The translations under genes and the position numbers were made by a program. Shown here piece by piece: positions 56,593-64,000 of a stretch of 64,000 bases of DNA. Origin of the DNA: Mediterraneibacter butyricigenes (lineage in GTDB: Bacteria; Bacillota; Clostridia; Lachnospirales; Lachnospiraceae); NCBI RefSeq assembly GCF_003574295.1, contig NZ_BHGK01000001.1:1674001-1738000 (forward strand), in the 5' to 3' direction. How positions within the stretch are numbered: position 1 is the stretch's first letter; each line of letters starts with the position of its first letter. The notes under the pieces are model-generated. The model saw only the letters and a list, made by a program, of their open reading frames with translations, was not told the origin of the DNA and did no database searches.

Positions 56593-57261
56593 TCAGAAGT
56601 CCGGATTTTCCCGCACTTCAAGAATCTGACCGGAACGCATGAATACCGTCAGATTGCCATAGCGAATGGCTTCATTATAGTCGTTCGTCACATAAAGCAT
56701 TGTGAGATGAAACTCCCGATGGATGCGAATCATATCCGCAAGCATCCGTTCGCGGAGTTTTTCGTCTTGATGGGAGAAATCTTCATCGATCAGAAGAACC
56801 TTCGGTTTGCAGACCAGAGCACGGCTTAAGGCCACACACTGTTTGTTGATTTCAGAAAGGGTGCGGATCTTCCGGGTCAGAATATCGGTGATTCCGAAGA
56901 ATTCGGCGGCAGTTCGCACACGACTTTCGATCACATTTCTTGGAAGGCTGCGAAGGCGCAGTCCAAGCGCAATGTTTTCATAAACATTCAAATGGCCGTA
57001 CAGACGATAGTTCTGGAACGCCATTGCCAGCTTTCGATCTCTGGGGTAAATGTCATTGAGCAGGTCATCGCCCAGATAAATCTTACCCGAGGTAATATCT
57101 TCCAGCCCGCCGATCATGCGGAGAATGGTGGATTTGCCACAGCCGTGAGGCCCATAGAGTGTGACGAGAGATCCGTCCGCAACTTCAAGACTGAAATCCT
57201 TTACGGAAGCAAATCCGTTGGGGTAGGTTTTACACAGGTTTTTAAATGTCAGACTGGCCAT
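56593..57261 (-). CDS. Orphan ABC ATPase with degenerate catalytic motifs
   Basis: 222 residues, related by layout to MsmK/UgpC sugar importer ATPases but without the C-terminal TOBE domain. Walker A is GPHGCGKST (37-45), Q-loop AFQN (Gln83), but the signature is LSEIN (135-139) in place of LSGGQ, the D-loop region is DEDFSHQD, and the H-loop histidine is Asn193 (YVTNDYNEA). Walker B LLIDED keeps its glutamate. No permease is adjacent. ATP binding is plausible; normal coupled hydrolysis is doubtful. Confidence 0.88.
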   Translation of the reverse strand: MASLTFKNLCKTYPNGFASVKDFSLEVADGSLVTLYGPHGCGKSTILRMIGGLEDITSGKIYLGDDLLNDIYPRDRKLAMAFQNYRLYGHLNVYENIALGLRLRSLPRNVIESRVRTAAEFFGITDILTRKIRTLSEINKQCVALSRALVCKPKVLLIDEDFSHQDEKLRERMLADMIRIHREFHLTMLYVTNDYNEAIRYGNLTVFMRSGQILEVRENPDF

Positions 57262-57408
57262 AGAAATGTCTCCTTTTCGTTACGATACTTTTATTTTAGC
57301 ATACCCAAAAATGTAATACAATGATGGTTTATGCATAGGCTGATAGAGAAAAGAAAAAGGAACGCACTGGATTCTGCCAGATGAAAGCAGAAAATCAGGC
57401 CGGAAAAG

Positions 57409-57948
57409 ATGCAGATTTTTTTGTATATTTCAGATTTTATCGTTCCGTTTATGATCCTGTCGATCATCGTGTACGGAATGTTGCAGGGAGTGGAGGAATA
57501 CGACTGCTTCATCAAAGGGGCCAAAAAGGGAATACGCACCGTGGTGGAAATTATGCCGACGCTGATCGGATTGATGGTAGCGGTGGGGATTCTTCGGGCA
57601 TCCGGGTTTCTGGACATGGTAGCAGGGATGATCGGGAAGGTGACCGGGCGGTTCGGATTTCCGGGGGAACTGGTTCCGCTGACATTGGTGAAAATGTTTT
57701 CCTCTTCCGCAGCAACCGGGCTTCTGACAGATCTGTATAAAAATTATGGAACGGATTCCTATATCGGGCTTTGTGCGTCCATCAGCATGGCATGCACAGA
57801 GACCATTTTTTATACCATGAGCGTTTATTTTATGACGGCAAAGATTAAAAAGACCAGATATACTCTGCCGGGCGCACTGATCGCAACGCTGGCGGGGTTA
57901 TTGGCGAGTGTGCTCCTGGCTGGCATGATGGCAAATGGCGGCGCATAA
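57409..57948 (+). CDS. spmB: Spore maturation protein B
   Basis: 179 residues, about five membrane helices of the nucleoside-recognition/SpmB fold: FIVPFMILSIIVYGMLQGVEEYDCFIKGAKKG (about 10-42), VKMFSSSAATGLLTDL and IGLCASISMACTETIFYTMSVYF. Required for spore core dehydration in Bacillus. The spmA partner is two genes away on the other strand. Confidence 0.9.
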   Translation: MQIFLYISDFIVPFMILSIIVYGMLQGVEEYDCFIKGAKKGIRTVVEIMPTLIGLMVAVGILRASGFLDMVAGMIGKVTGRFGFPGELVPLTLVKMFSSSAATGLLTDLYKNYGTDSYIGLCASISMACTETIFYTMSVYFMTAKIKKTRYTLPGALIATLAGLLASVLLAGMMANGGA

Positions 57949-57995
57949 ACTGGAAACAAATGAGAAAATGAGAACCGGGAGTGCGGGAACGCGGA

Positions 57996-59819
57996 ATGAA
58001 GAGCAAAAAGAAAACTTATACAGTCTGTATGTCAAAAGTCGCAGTGCTCTTATGCATTTGTGTCGTGGCAGGAATTGTGGGATGTGGGACAAAAACATGG
58101 AAATCCGAGAAGAACCGTGAGAATGAAAATGCGAAGTTTCAGACCTTTACCGCTAATCTGTTTGTACAGGAAGTATCAGCAAATACCCTGACGCTTCACT
58201 ACACGCTGGAGCATCCGGAGACCTATGGAATTACTAGCCAGGAGCAAAGGGTAGCTCTTGGGAGCGGAAATGTGGATCCGAAACAAACGGGTGTTGGCAT
58301 TGAAAACACATCAACAGCAATGAAAAAATTTACATACAAAGAGCTAAACCGGGAAAATCAACTGACGTATGATGTGATCGATCATTATTTAAAGGATGTA
58401 AAAGGAAGTCTGCCATACTGGTTGTATCGGGAACCTCTGAATGGGGTCAGCGGAGCCCAGACCCAGTTGCCGGTCTTATTTTCAGAATATCGCTTTTCTT
58501 CGGAAAAAGATGTGGAAGAGTATCTGGAGCTGCTAGCAAAGGTTCCAGCCTATCTGGATGAATTGATGCAATATGAAACCGAAAAATCAGAAGTGGGACT
58601 GTTTATGCCGAAGACGGTGGCGGAGCAGACGATCCGGCAAAGTCAGGCGTTTCTGGAGCAGAAAGAGAGCCATTATCTGATTACGACATTTGTGGAGCGG
58701 ATTCGGGAATTGGAAGGGCTTTCGGATGAAAAACTGGATGCCTACATCGAGAAGAATGCGGCAATACTGGAACGAGAAATATTTCCTGCATATGAGAAAT
58801 TGATTCGTGACTTAGAAAAGCTAAAAAGGACAGGAAAGAACGAAGAAGGATTATGTTATCTTCCGAAAGGGAGGGAATATTATAAGAACCTGGTGCGAAG
58901 AGAAACGGGATCAGATCTGACGGTACCGGAAATGAAGCGGCGGACGAAAAAGCAGATTCAGGCAGATTTTCAGGCGATGGAACAGGCGTTGGGACTCTGG
59001 ATAGGGGCAGATAGAGCGGATGGAAAGGAGACAGCGACACAGGAAACGGTGGGAAAAATTCTGGCACTTGGAAAAGAACAGACACAGGATGTAAAGCTGG
59101 GAGAAGTTCAGTGGATGTTGGGAACGCTGGAAGAGAAGATCAAAGGAAAATTCCCGGAACTTATCGAGACATCTGTGGAAGTGAAATATGTGCCGGAGTC
59201 CATGACCGAACATCTGAGTCCGGCATTTTATATGATTCCGGCGCTGGATCGTTATGGGGAAAATGTGATCTATATCAATCAGGGTTATGAGCGGGATGGA
59301 ATTGCTTTATTTACCACACTGGCCCATGAGGGATATCCGGGTCATTTGTACCAGACAGTTTATTATGCGTCCCGGACACCGGATCCCATCCGGAATTTAT
59401 TTACTTACAGCGGTTACGTGGAAGGTTGGGCGACCTATGCGGAAATGTGCAGTTACTATCTTGCGGATCTGAAGAAGGAACAGGCGATCCTGTTGCAGAA
59501 AAATGCATCCATTTTGTTGGGGCTCTATTCTCTGGCTGACATGGGAATCCATGATGAGGGATGGTCGCGGGAAGAATTGCAGACATTCTTTGCCGGATAC
59601 GGTCTTGGAAATCAGGAATCCATCGATCAAATTTATGATTTGATCCTCAGTGATCCGGCAAATTATCTGAAATATTATATCGGGTATCTGGAGTTCCTGG
59701 ATCTGAAGGAAGACTACGTAAAAGAAAACGGGAAAGAATTTCGGCAGGAAACTTTTCATAAATGTGTGTTGGATGTGGGGCCGGCACCCTTTGAGCTAGT
59801 TGAGAAATATGCCTGGTGA
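57996..59819 (+). CDS. DUF885-family metallopeptidase-like lipoprotein
   Basis: 607 residues. Signal peptide with lipobox GIVGC (Cys about 30), then a long helical domain. The metal site is HEGYPGH in FTTLAHEGYPGHLYQ, with the third ligand Glu probably in YVEGWATYAE. DUF885 proteins are exported or membrane-tethered M2-like peptidases of uncertain substrate. The frame also opens at GTG 57981; ATG 57996 was chosen because the signal peptide fits either. It lies between spmB and the convergent spmA. Confidence 0.88.
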   Translation: MKSKKKTYTVCMSKVAVLLCICVVAGIVGCGTKTWKSEKNRENENAKFQTFTANLFVQEVSANTLTLHYTLEHPETYGITSQEQRVALGSGNVDPKQTGVGIENTSTAMKKFTYKELNRENQLTYDVIDHYLKDVKGSLPYWLYREPLNGVSGAQTQLPVLFSEYRFSSEKDVEEYLELLAKVPAYLDELMQYETEKSEVGLFMPKTVAEQTIRQSQAFLEQKESHYLITTFVERIRELEGLSDEKLDAYIEKNAAILEREIFPAYEKLIRDLEKLKRTGKNEEGLCYLPKGREYYKNLVRRETGSDLTVPEMKRRTKKQIQADFQAMEQALGLWIGADRADGKETATQETVGKILALGKEQTQDVKLGEVQWMLGTLEEKIKGKFPELIETSVEVKYVPESMTEHLSPAFYMIPALDRYGENVIYINQGYERDGIALFTTLAHEGYPGHLYQTVYYASRTPDPIRNLFTYSGYVEGWATYAEMCSYYLADLKKEQAILLQKNASILLGLYSLADMGIHDEGWSREELQTFFAGYGLGNQESIDQIYDLILSDPANYLKYYIGYLEFLDLKEDYVKENGKEFRQETFHKCVLDVGPAPFELVEKYAW

Positions 59820-59840
59820 AAAACATGTGTTGTGAGTCCC

Positions 59841-60518
59841 TCACCGAGATTGACGATCCATACATTTACAGAATAGAATTGCAGCTCCGGTACTGATTGC
59901 GGTGGAGAGGATTCCGGCTCCTACAATGGCGGCCGGATTCACACTGCCGTACTGGCTGCGGTAGGCAATCACATGCATGGGGATTAACTGGAGAGAAGAA
60001 ATATTCAGGATCAGGAAGGTGCACATTTCATTGCCGGCAACGCCTGCCGGTCTTGCGGGGCCGGGTTTGAAAGTACTTATACATGTGGAAGTGGGTGGTG
60101 TGGAAAAATGAGCGGACATGGAAGCTGAACAGGTATTTTTACGACGTTCATCCTCCAGGTCGGCCAGATGTTTCATTGCCTGGAGTCCGGCAGGAGTGGC
60201 CGCCCATCCGAGCCCGAGAAAATTGGCAATAAAGTTGGCAGTGATGGCAGAAACTGCCGGATGATTTGCAGGAAGTGCCGGAAAAAGAAAACGGATCAAT
60301 GGACGAAGCTTTCCGGCAGCGGATTCCAGGACACCGCTTCTTTCTGCGATTTCCATCAGTCCGACCCAGAAAGACATGACGCCAACCATGGTAATACAAA
60401 GTGTGACTGCTTCCCTGGAAGAGTCCAGTGCTGCGTTGGTGATTTCCGGCATTTTGCCGTGAAAGGCTCCAAAAAGAATGCCGACAAAGATCATGCCGGC
60501 CCATAGATAATTTAACAT
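59841..60518 (-). CDS. spmA: Spore maturation protein A with an internal Pro/Ser/Thr insertion
   Basis: 225 residues. MEIAERSGVLESAAGKLRPLIRFLFP, FIANFLGLGWAATPAGLQAMKHL and IIAYRSQYGSVNPAAIVGAG-like region are SpmA. Between EDERRKNTC and NEMCTFLILNISSLQLIP lies an extra stretch (ASMSAHFSTPPTSTCIST, then FKPGPARPAGVAG), longer than the usual short loop. GGAGG precedes ATG 60518 by six bases; the upstream ATG codons overlap the ribosome site. Confidence 0.9.
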   Translation of the reverse strand: MLNYLWAGMIFVGILFGAFHGKMPEITNAALDSSREAVTLCITMVGVMSFWVGLMEIAERSGVLESAAGKLRPLIRFLFPALPANHPAVSAITANFIANFLGLGWAATPAGLQAMKHLADLEDERRKNTCSASMSAHFSTPPTSTCISTFKPGPARPAGVAGNEMCTFLILNISSLQLIPMHVIAYRSQYGSVNPAAIVGAGILSTAISTGAAILFCKCMDRQSR

Positions 60519-60613
60519 ATCCATCCTCCGATTCATTCTGTCTGATTCAACATATGAAACCGGATGGGATGGTATGTCGGAAGATATTCAGAAATTTTGC
60601 GATATTGATTTGA

Positions 60614-62044
60614 CTATTTTACTGATTTTACAGAATCAATGGATTCCAGCGATTCGGTTGCTTCTGTTGCTTCAGAATCCTGTGGCAATTTCTTCCAGAC
60701 AGTGAAGATCATGGTCACAAAACAGGCAGTTCCGCCGATAAAGTTGGAAACAGGTTCTGCCAGAAAAACACCGCTGGTTCCGAGTCCTGCAACAGTAGGA
60801 AGCCACAGGGTCAGAGGAATCACGATGATTGCCTTTCGAAGCAGGGAGAAGAAAACGGCCTGCTTGGATTTGCCAAGTGCTGTAAAAACAGACTGACCGG
60901 CAAACTGGAACGACATCATAAAGATTCCAAAGAAATAAATCCGCATCGCGGGAATTCCGGCTTCGAGCAGTGACGGATCACTGTTGAAAAGCTGGATGAA
61001 ATATTTCGGGAAGAAAAACAGGAAAAACCAGAGCAGCGTACTGAAAAAGATGCTCCAGATCGTGGTAAACCGGATGGCGGATTTTACACGGCTGTATTTT
61101 CTGGCTCCATAGTTAAAGCTCATCACAGGCTGTGCACCGTTGGTCAGTCCCTGGATCGGCATATTGATAATTTCGCGGACGGAATTGATGACCGTCATAA
61201 TTCCTACATAAAGATCTCCGCCGTAGCGTGCCAGCATAGCGTTGCACATGATCTGAACGGAACCGTTGGTGATTGCCATAACAAATCCTGCAAGTCCGAG
61301 GGCACAAATTTCACGGATCAGCGGAATTTCCAGATGCATCTGGGAAATCCGAAGCGGGATGATCGCCTGTTTCCCGGTCAGAAATCGCAGAACCCAGAGG
61401 GCAGAAACGGCCTGGGAGAGGATGGTGGCAAGAGCGGCACCCCGTACTCCGGCTTTCAGTCCAAAGATAAAAATGGGATCCAGGATCAGGTTTAAAACAG
61501 CACCGATGGAGACCGTCAACATTCCAATCATACCAAATCCCTGTGCATTGATGAAGAAATTCATCCCCAGGCTGATCATCACGAATAAAGTTCCACACAG
61601 GTAGACCGTGATGTAAGCACTAGCGTAAGGATAGGTCTGGACGCTGGCACCAAACAGATAGAGCATGGGACGTTTGAATACATTGCAGAGGATCATCAGA
61701 ATCAAACCGCTCAGCAACAGCATAGAGAAAGAGTTTCCCATGATCCGTCCGGCGCGATCCATGTCACCACGTCCACGTTCGATGGAGAACAGAGGGCCGC
61801 CGCCCATACCAAACAGATTGGTGAAAGCAGTGATAATGGTAATAATGGGCAGAGTCAGACCGATCCCGGTCAGAGCTTCGGTAGATGCATTTGGCAGATG
61901 CCCGATATAAATCCGGTCGATCGTACTGTACAAAACGTTGATCAGTTGAGCTAACGTCATGGGAACAGCCAGCTTTAAAATATTGCCGGCAACACTTCCC
62001 TTGCTGAAGTCATTTTTTTGAGTATTTGAGGTTGCTTTATTCAT
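60614..62044 (-). CDS. MATE-family efflux pump (DinF/NorM-like)
   Basis: 476 residues, about 12 helices. VPMTLAQLINVLYSTIDRIYIGHL (about 30-53) and MPIQGLTNGAQPVMSFNYGARKY mark the family. The C-terminus is extended by a Glu/Thr/Ser/Lys tail (PQDSEATEATESLESIDSVKSVK), a probable cytoplasmic tail of no known role. Paralogous to the pump at 19862, but distinct in sequence. Confidence 0.92.
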   Translation of the reverse strand: MNKATSNTQKNDFSKGSVAGNILKLAVPMTLAQLINVLYSTIDRIYIGHLPNASTEALTGIGLTLPIITIITAFTNLFGMGGGPLFSIERGRGDMDRAGRIMGNSFSMLLLSGLILMILCNVFKRPMLYLFGASVQTYPYASAYITVYLCGTLFVMISLGMNFFINAQGFGMIGMLTVSIGAVLNLILDPIFIFGLKAGVRGAALATILSQAVSALWVLRFLTGKQAIIPLRISQMHLEIPLIREICALGLAGFVMAITNGSVQIMCNAMLARYGGDLYVGIMTVINSVREIINMPIQGLTNGAQPVMSFNYGARKYSRVKSAIRFTTIWSIFFSTLLWFFLFFFPKYFIQLFNSDPSLLEAGIPAMRIYFFGIFMMSFQFAGQSVFTALGKSKQAVFFSLLRKAIIVIPLTLWLPTVAGLGTSGVFLAEPVSNFIGGTACFVTMIFTVWKKLPQDSEATEATESLESIDSVKSVK

Positions 62045-62232
62045 GTTTTATTCATTCACATTCTTAAGAAAAAGTTTTTCGTTTTTTATAAGTACTTCTA
62101 TTATAACATAAAGCCTCTGTTATGAAATATAGAAAAATTTTGAATCTAATATAGAAATTATGGATCTAATACAGAAAAACTGTCATTATATTGCCGGGAT
62201 ACGTATAGCTTATGTACAGATAGTGCCTCGGC

Positions 62233-62261
62233 TTGACAATTAGGTTGGGGTGTGCTACGCT
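62233..62261 (+). promoter_or_regulatory. Promoter of the metG T-box transcript
   Basis: TTGACA (62233-62238), 17-base spacer and TACGCT (62256-62261), with an extended TG at 62253-62254. 62045-62232 holds no gene. Confidence 0.7.
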
Positions 62262-62269
62262 TTTAAAGA

Positions 62270-62582
62270 TCATGAAAACGCTGAGACGGAAAGAGTAGAC
62301 GGCAGGACTTTTTACAGAGAATTCCCGGGATGGAATCCGAAGCTGAGAGGGATAGAAGAAATGCAGTTGAACATGGCTCCTGAGCGGTGCACTGAGCAGC
62401 AGGATAATATGTAATAAATAGAATTCGCTGTAAGGTGGCAAAGGGTTCCGCCCTTTATCGCGGAGAAGTGCTGACAGGCACTCGGTAAGGTCTGTATCGT
62501 GAGATGCAGATAAAGAGAAGTGGTAACACGTTTGGAACGTCTTCTTTGATTCGCAGGAATCAGAGGAGACCTTTTTTGATTA
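62270..62582 (+). ncRNA. T-box leader of metG
   Basis: Long structured leader between the promoter and methionyl-tRNA synthetase. The T-box motif is AGAAGTGGTAACACG at 62516-62530, followed by a terminator, and an alternative antiterminator can form with GTGGTAACACG. The upstream stem I region begins GAAAACGCTGAGACGG. Binding of uncharged tRNA(Met), inferred from the downstream gene, should allow read-through; I did not assign the specifier codon with confidence. Confidence 0.85.
62539..62577 (+). terminator. Terminator of the T-box leader
   Basis: GTCTTCTTTGATTC / GAATCAGAGGAGAC stem with loop GCAG-like and six T residues, immediately after the T-box motif. Confidence 0.85.
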
Positions 62583-62680
62583 CAATGTCGGGGTGTAGCA
62601 ATCCGTGTAATCAGGAACCGGGTACACTTCCTACTATAATAAAGAGCAATCATTTTAAAATACAAGAAGGAGAGAGTGTT

Positions 62681-64000
62681 ATGTGTGAAAAATGTAAGAA
62701 ACCATATTACATCACAACAGCAATTGCGTACACATCAGGTAAGCCGCATATCGGAAATACTTACGAGATCGTGCTGGCAGATGCAATTGCACGTTACAAG
62801 AGAATGGAAGGTTATGATGTATTCTTCCAGACCGGAACCGATGAGCACGGTCAGAAGATTGAGCTGAAATCTCAGGAAGCCGGCGTAAGCCCGAAGGAGT
62901 TTGTAGACAATGTGTCCGCAGAGATAAAGAGAATCTGGGATCTGATGGATACTTCTTATGACAAATTTATCCGTACCACAGATGCGGATCATGAGAAACA
63001 GGTTCAGAAAATTTTTAAGAAATTATATGATCAGGGAGACATTTACAAAGGATATTATGAAGGAATGTACTGCACACCGTGTGAGTCTTTCTTTACAGAG
63101 TCCCAGCTGGTAGACGGAAAATGTCCGGACTGCGGACGGGAAGTACAGCCGGCAAAAGAGGAAGCATATTTCTTCAAAATGAGTAAATATGCAGATCGCC
63201 TGATTGAGCATATCAACACGCATCCGGAATTTATTCAGCCGGTATCCAGAAAAAATGAGATGATGAATAACTTCCTGCTTCCGGGACTGCAGGATCTGTG
63301 TGTGTCCAGAACTTCCTTCAAATGGGGAATTCCGGTGGACTTTGATCCGGATCATGTGGTGTATGTATGGCTGGACGCTCTGACCAACTATATCACCGGA
63401 ATCGGATATGACTGCGACGGAGAAAGCACCGATCAGTTCAAGAAGTACTGGCCGGCAGACCTGCATCTGATCGGAAAGGATATCATCCGTTTCCATACCA
63501 TTTACTGGCCAATCTTCCTGATGGCACTGGGTGTACCGCTTCCGAAGCAGGTATTCGGACATCCGTGGCTGCTCCAGGGTGACGGAAAAATGAGTAAGTC
63601 CAAAGGGAATGTACTGTATGCCGATGAACTGGTAGATTTCTTTGGTGTAGATGCAGTTCGCTATTTCGTGTTGCATGAGATGCCGTTTGAAAATGACGGT
63701 GTGATTTCCTGGGAGCTGATGGTAGAGCGTATGAACTCTGATCTGGCAAATACGCTCGGAAATCTGGTAAACCGTACCGTATCTATGACCAACAAATATT
63801 TTGGCGGCGTGGTAACGGACAAGGGTGTGGTAGAAGAAGTGGATGCAGACCTGAAGGCAATGGCAGCAGGCGTTCGCGGAAAAGCAGATGCCAAGATGGA
63901 AGACCTGCGTGTGGCAGATGCCCTGACAGAGATCTTTAACCTGTTCAAACGCTGCAATAAATATATTGATGAGACAACTCCGTGGGTTCTTGCAAAGGAT
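62681..64000 (+). CDS. metG: Methionyl-tRNA synthetase, N-terminal 440 codons
   Basis: Runs off the right edge. AGAAGGAGAGAG lies before ATG 62681. Class I motif HIGH appears as PHIGNTY; zinc-binding cysteines in MYCTPCESFF and KCPDCG; the second signature is GKMSKSKGN. MCEKCKKPYYITTAIAYTSGKP opens the protein. Essential enzyme charging tRNA(Met). Expression is under the T-box upstream. Confidence 0.97.
   Translation, partial: MCEKCKKPYYITTAIAYTSGKPHIGNTYEIVLADAIARYKRMEGYDVFFQTGTDEHGQKIELKSQEAGVSPKEFVDNVSAEIKRIWDLMDTSYDKFIRTTDADHEKQVQKIFKKLYDQGDIYKGYYEGMYCTPCESFFTESQLVDGKCPDCGREVQPAKEEAYFFKMSKYADRLIEHINTHPEFIQPVSRKNEMMNNFLLPGLQDLCVSRTSFKWGIPVDFDPDHVVYVWLDALTNYITGIGYDCDGESTDQFKKYWPADLHLIGKDIIRFHTIYWPIFLMALGVPLPKQVFGHPWLLQGDGKMSKSKGNVLYADELVDFFGVDAVRYFVLHEMPFENDGVISWELMVERMNSDLANTLGNLVNRTVSMTNKYFGGVVTDKGVVEEVDADLKAMAAGVRGKADAKMEDLRVADALTEIFNLFKRCNKYIDETTPWVLAKD

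Overview
The window looks like a chromosomal segment of a gut Lachnospiraceae (a Mediterraneibacter/Ruminococcus gnavus-, Blautia- or Dorea-like Firmicute). The reasons are low-to-middling GC, strong Shine-Dalgarno sites, a T-box leader before metG, spmA/spmB sporulation genes, a BglG-controlled PTS, and a block (50834-56553) that matches the Bacillus subtilis yaaO-(tmk)-holB-yaaT-yabB-yabC order. The species cannot be fixed from sequence reading alone.

Region by region. 1-3640 (minus): beta-glucoside operon (antiterminator, PTS EIIBCA, GH1 phospho-beta-glucosidase) with two antiterminator/terminator switches. 3645-12470: a scrambled accessory region with a truncated MobC, a 33-bp inverted pair (possible oriT), GNAT and ACT-domain cargo, an excisionase, an integrase fused in frame to helix-turn-helix remnants, a Fic protein, a tRNA-Arg(CCU) 3'-end fragment that is a probable att scar, a membrane protein, an N-truncated GNAT, a second relic of the integrase locus and an AAA/DUF4143 ATPase. 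12551-19579: an M20 amidohydrolase and Lrp regulator next to an operon of aminotransferase, D-2-hydroxyacid dehydrogenase, BCCT and MFS transporters, which looks like an amino acid to hydroxyacid module. 19862-28461: MATE pump, DNA repair methyltransferase, hydantoinase-type HyuA/HyuB pair, M24 peptidase, cyclophilin, purine nucleoside phosphorylase. 28732-36337: a lipoprotein solute-binding protein, a histidine-kinase-like protein with no phosphoacceptor domain, a WYL remnant, a full hybrid kinase, a TSUP/MarR pair, and a domain-swapped XdhC protein.

36801-45470 is a GC-rich 8,645-bp insertion flanked by perfect 25-bp direct repeats. It splits a small membrane-protein gene, and removing one repeat unit restores an in-frame 171-codon ORF. 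It carries a 1,976-residue sortase-anchored VWA/pilin-repeat adhesin, a RelB/YafQ-type toxin-antitoxin pair, a truncated ParA and a dead class B sortase. No recombinase is visible in it.

45471-64000 is mostly core: Crp-family regulator, superoxide reductase, HAD phosphatase, ribosomal protein L25, a transposase/cysK scar, lipoprotein, the yaaO-to-rsmI cluster, an orphan ABC ATPase with degenerate signature and H-loop, spmB, a DUF885 lipoprotein, spmA in opposite orientation, a MATE pump, and T-box-controlled metG running off the edge.
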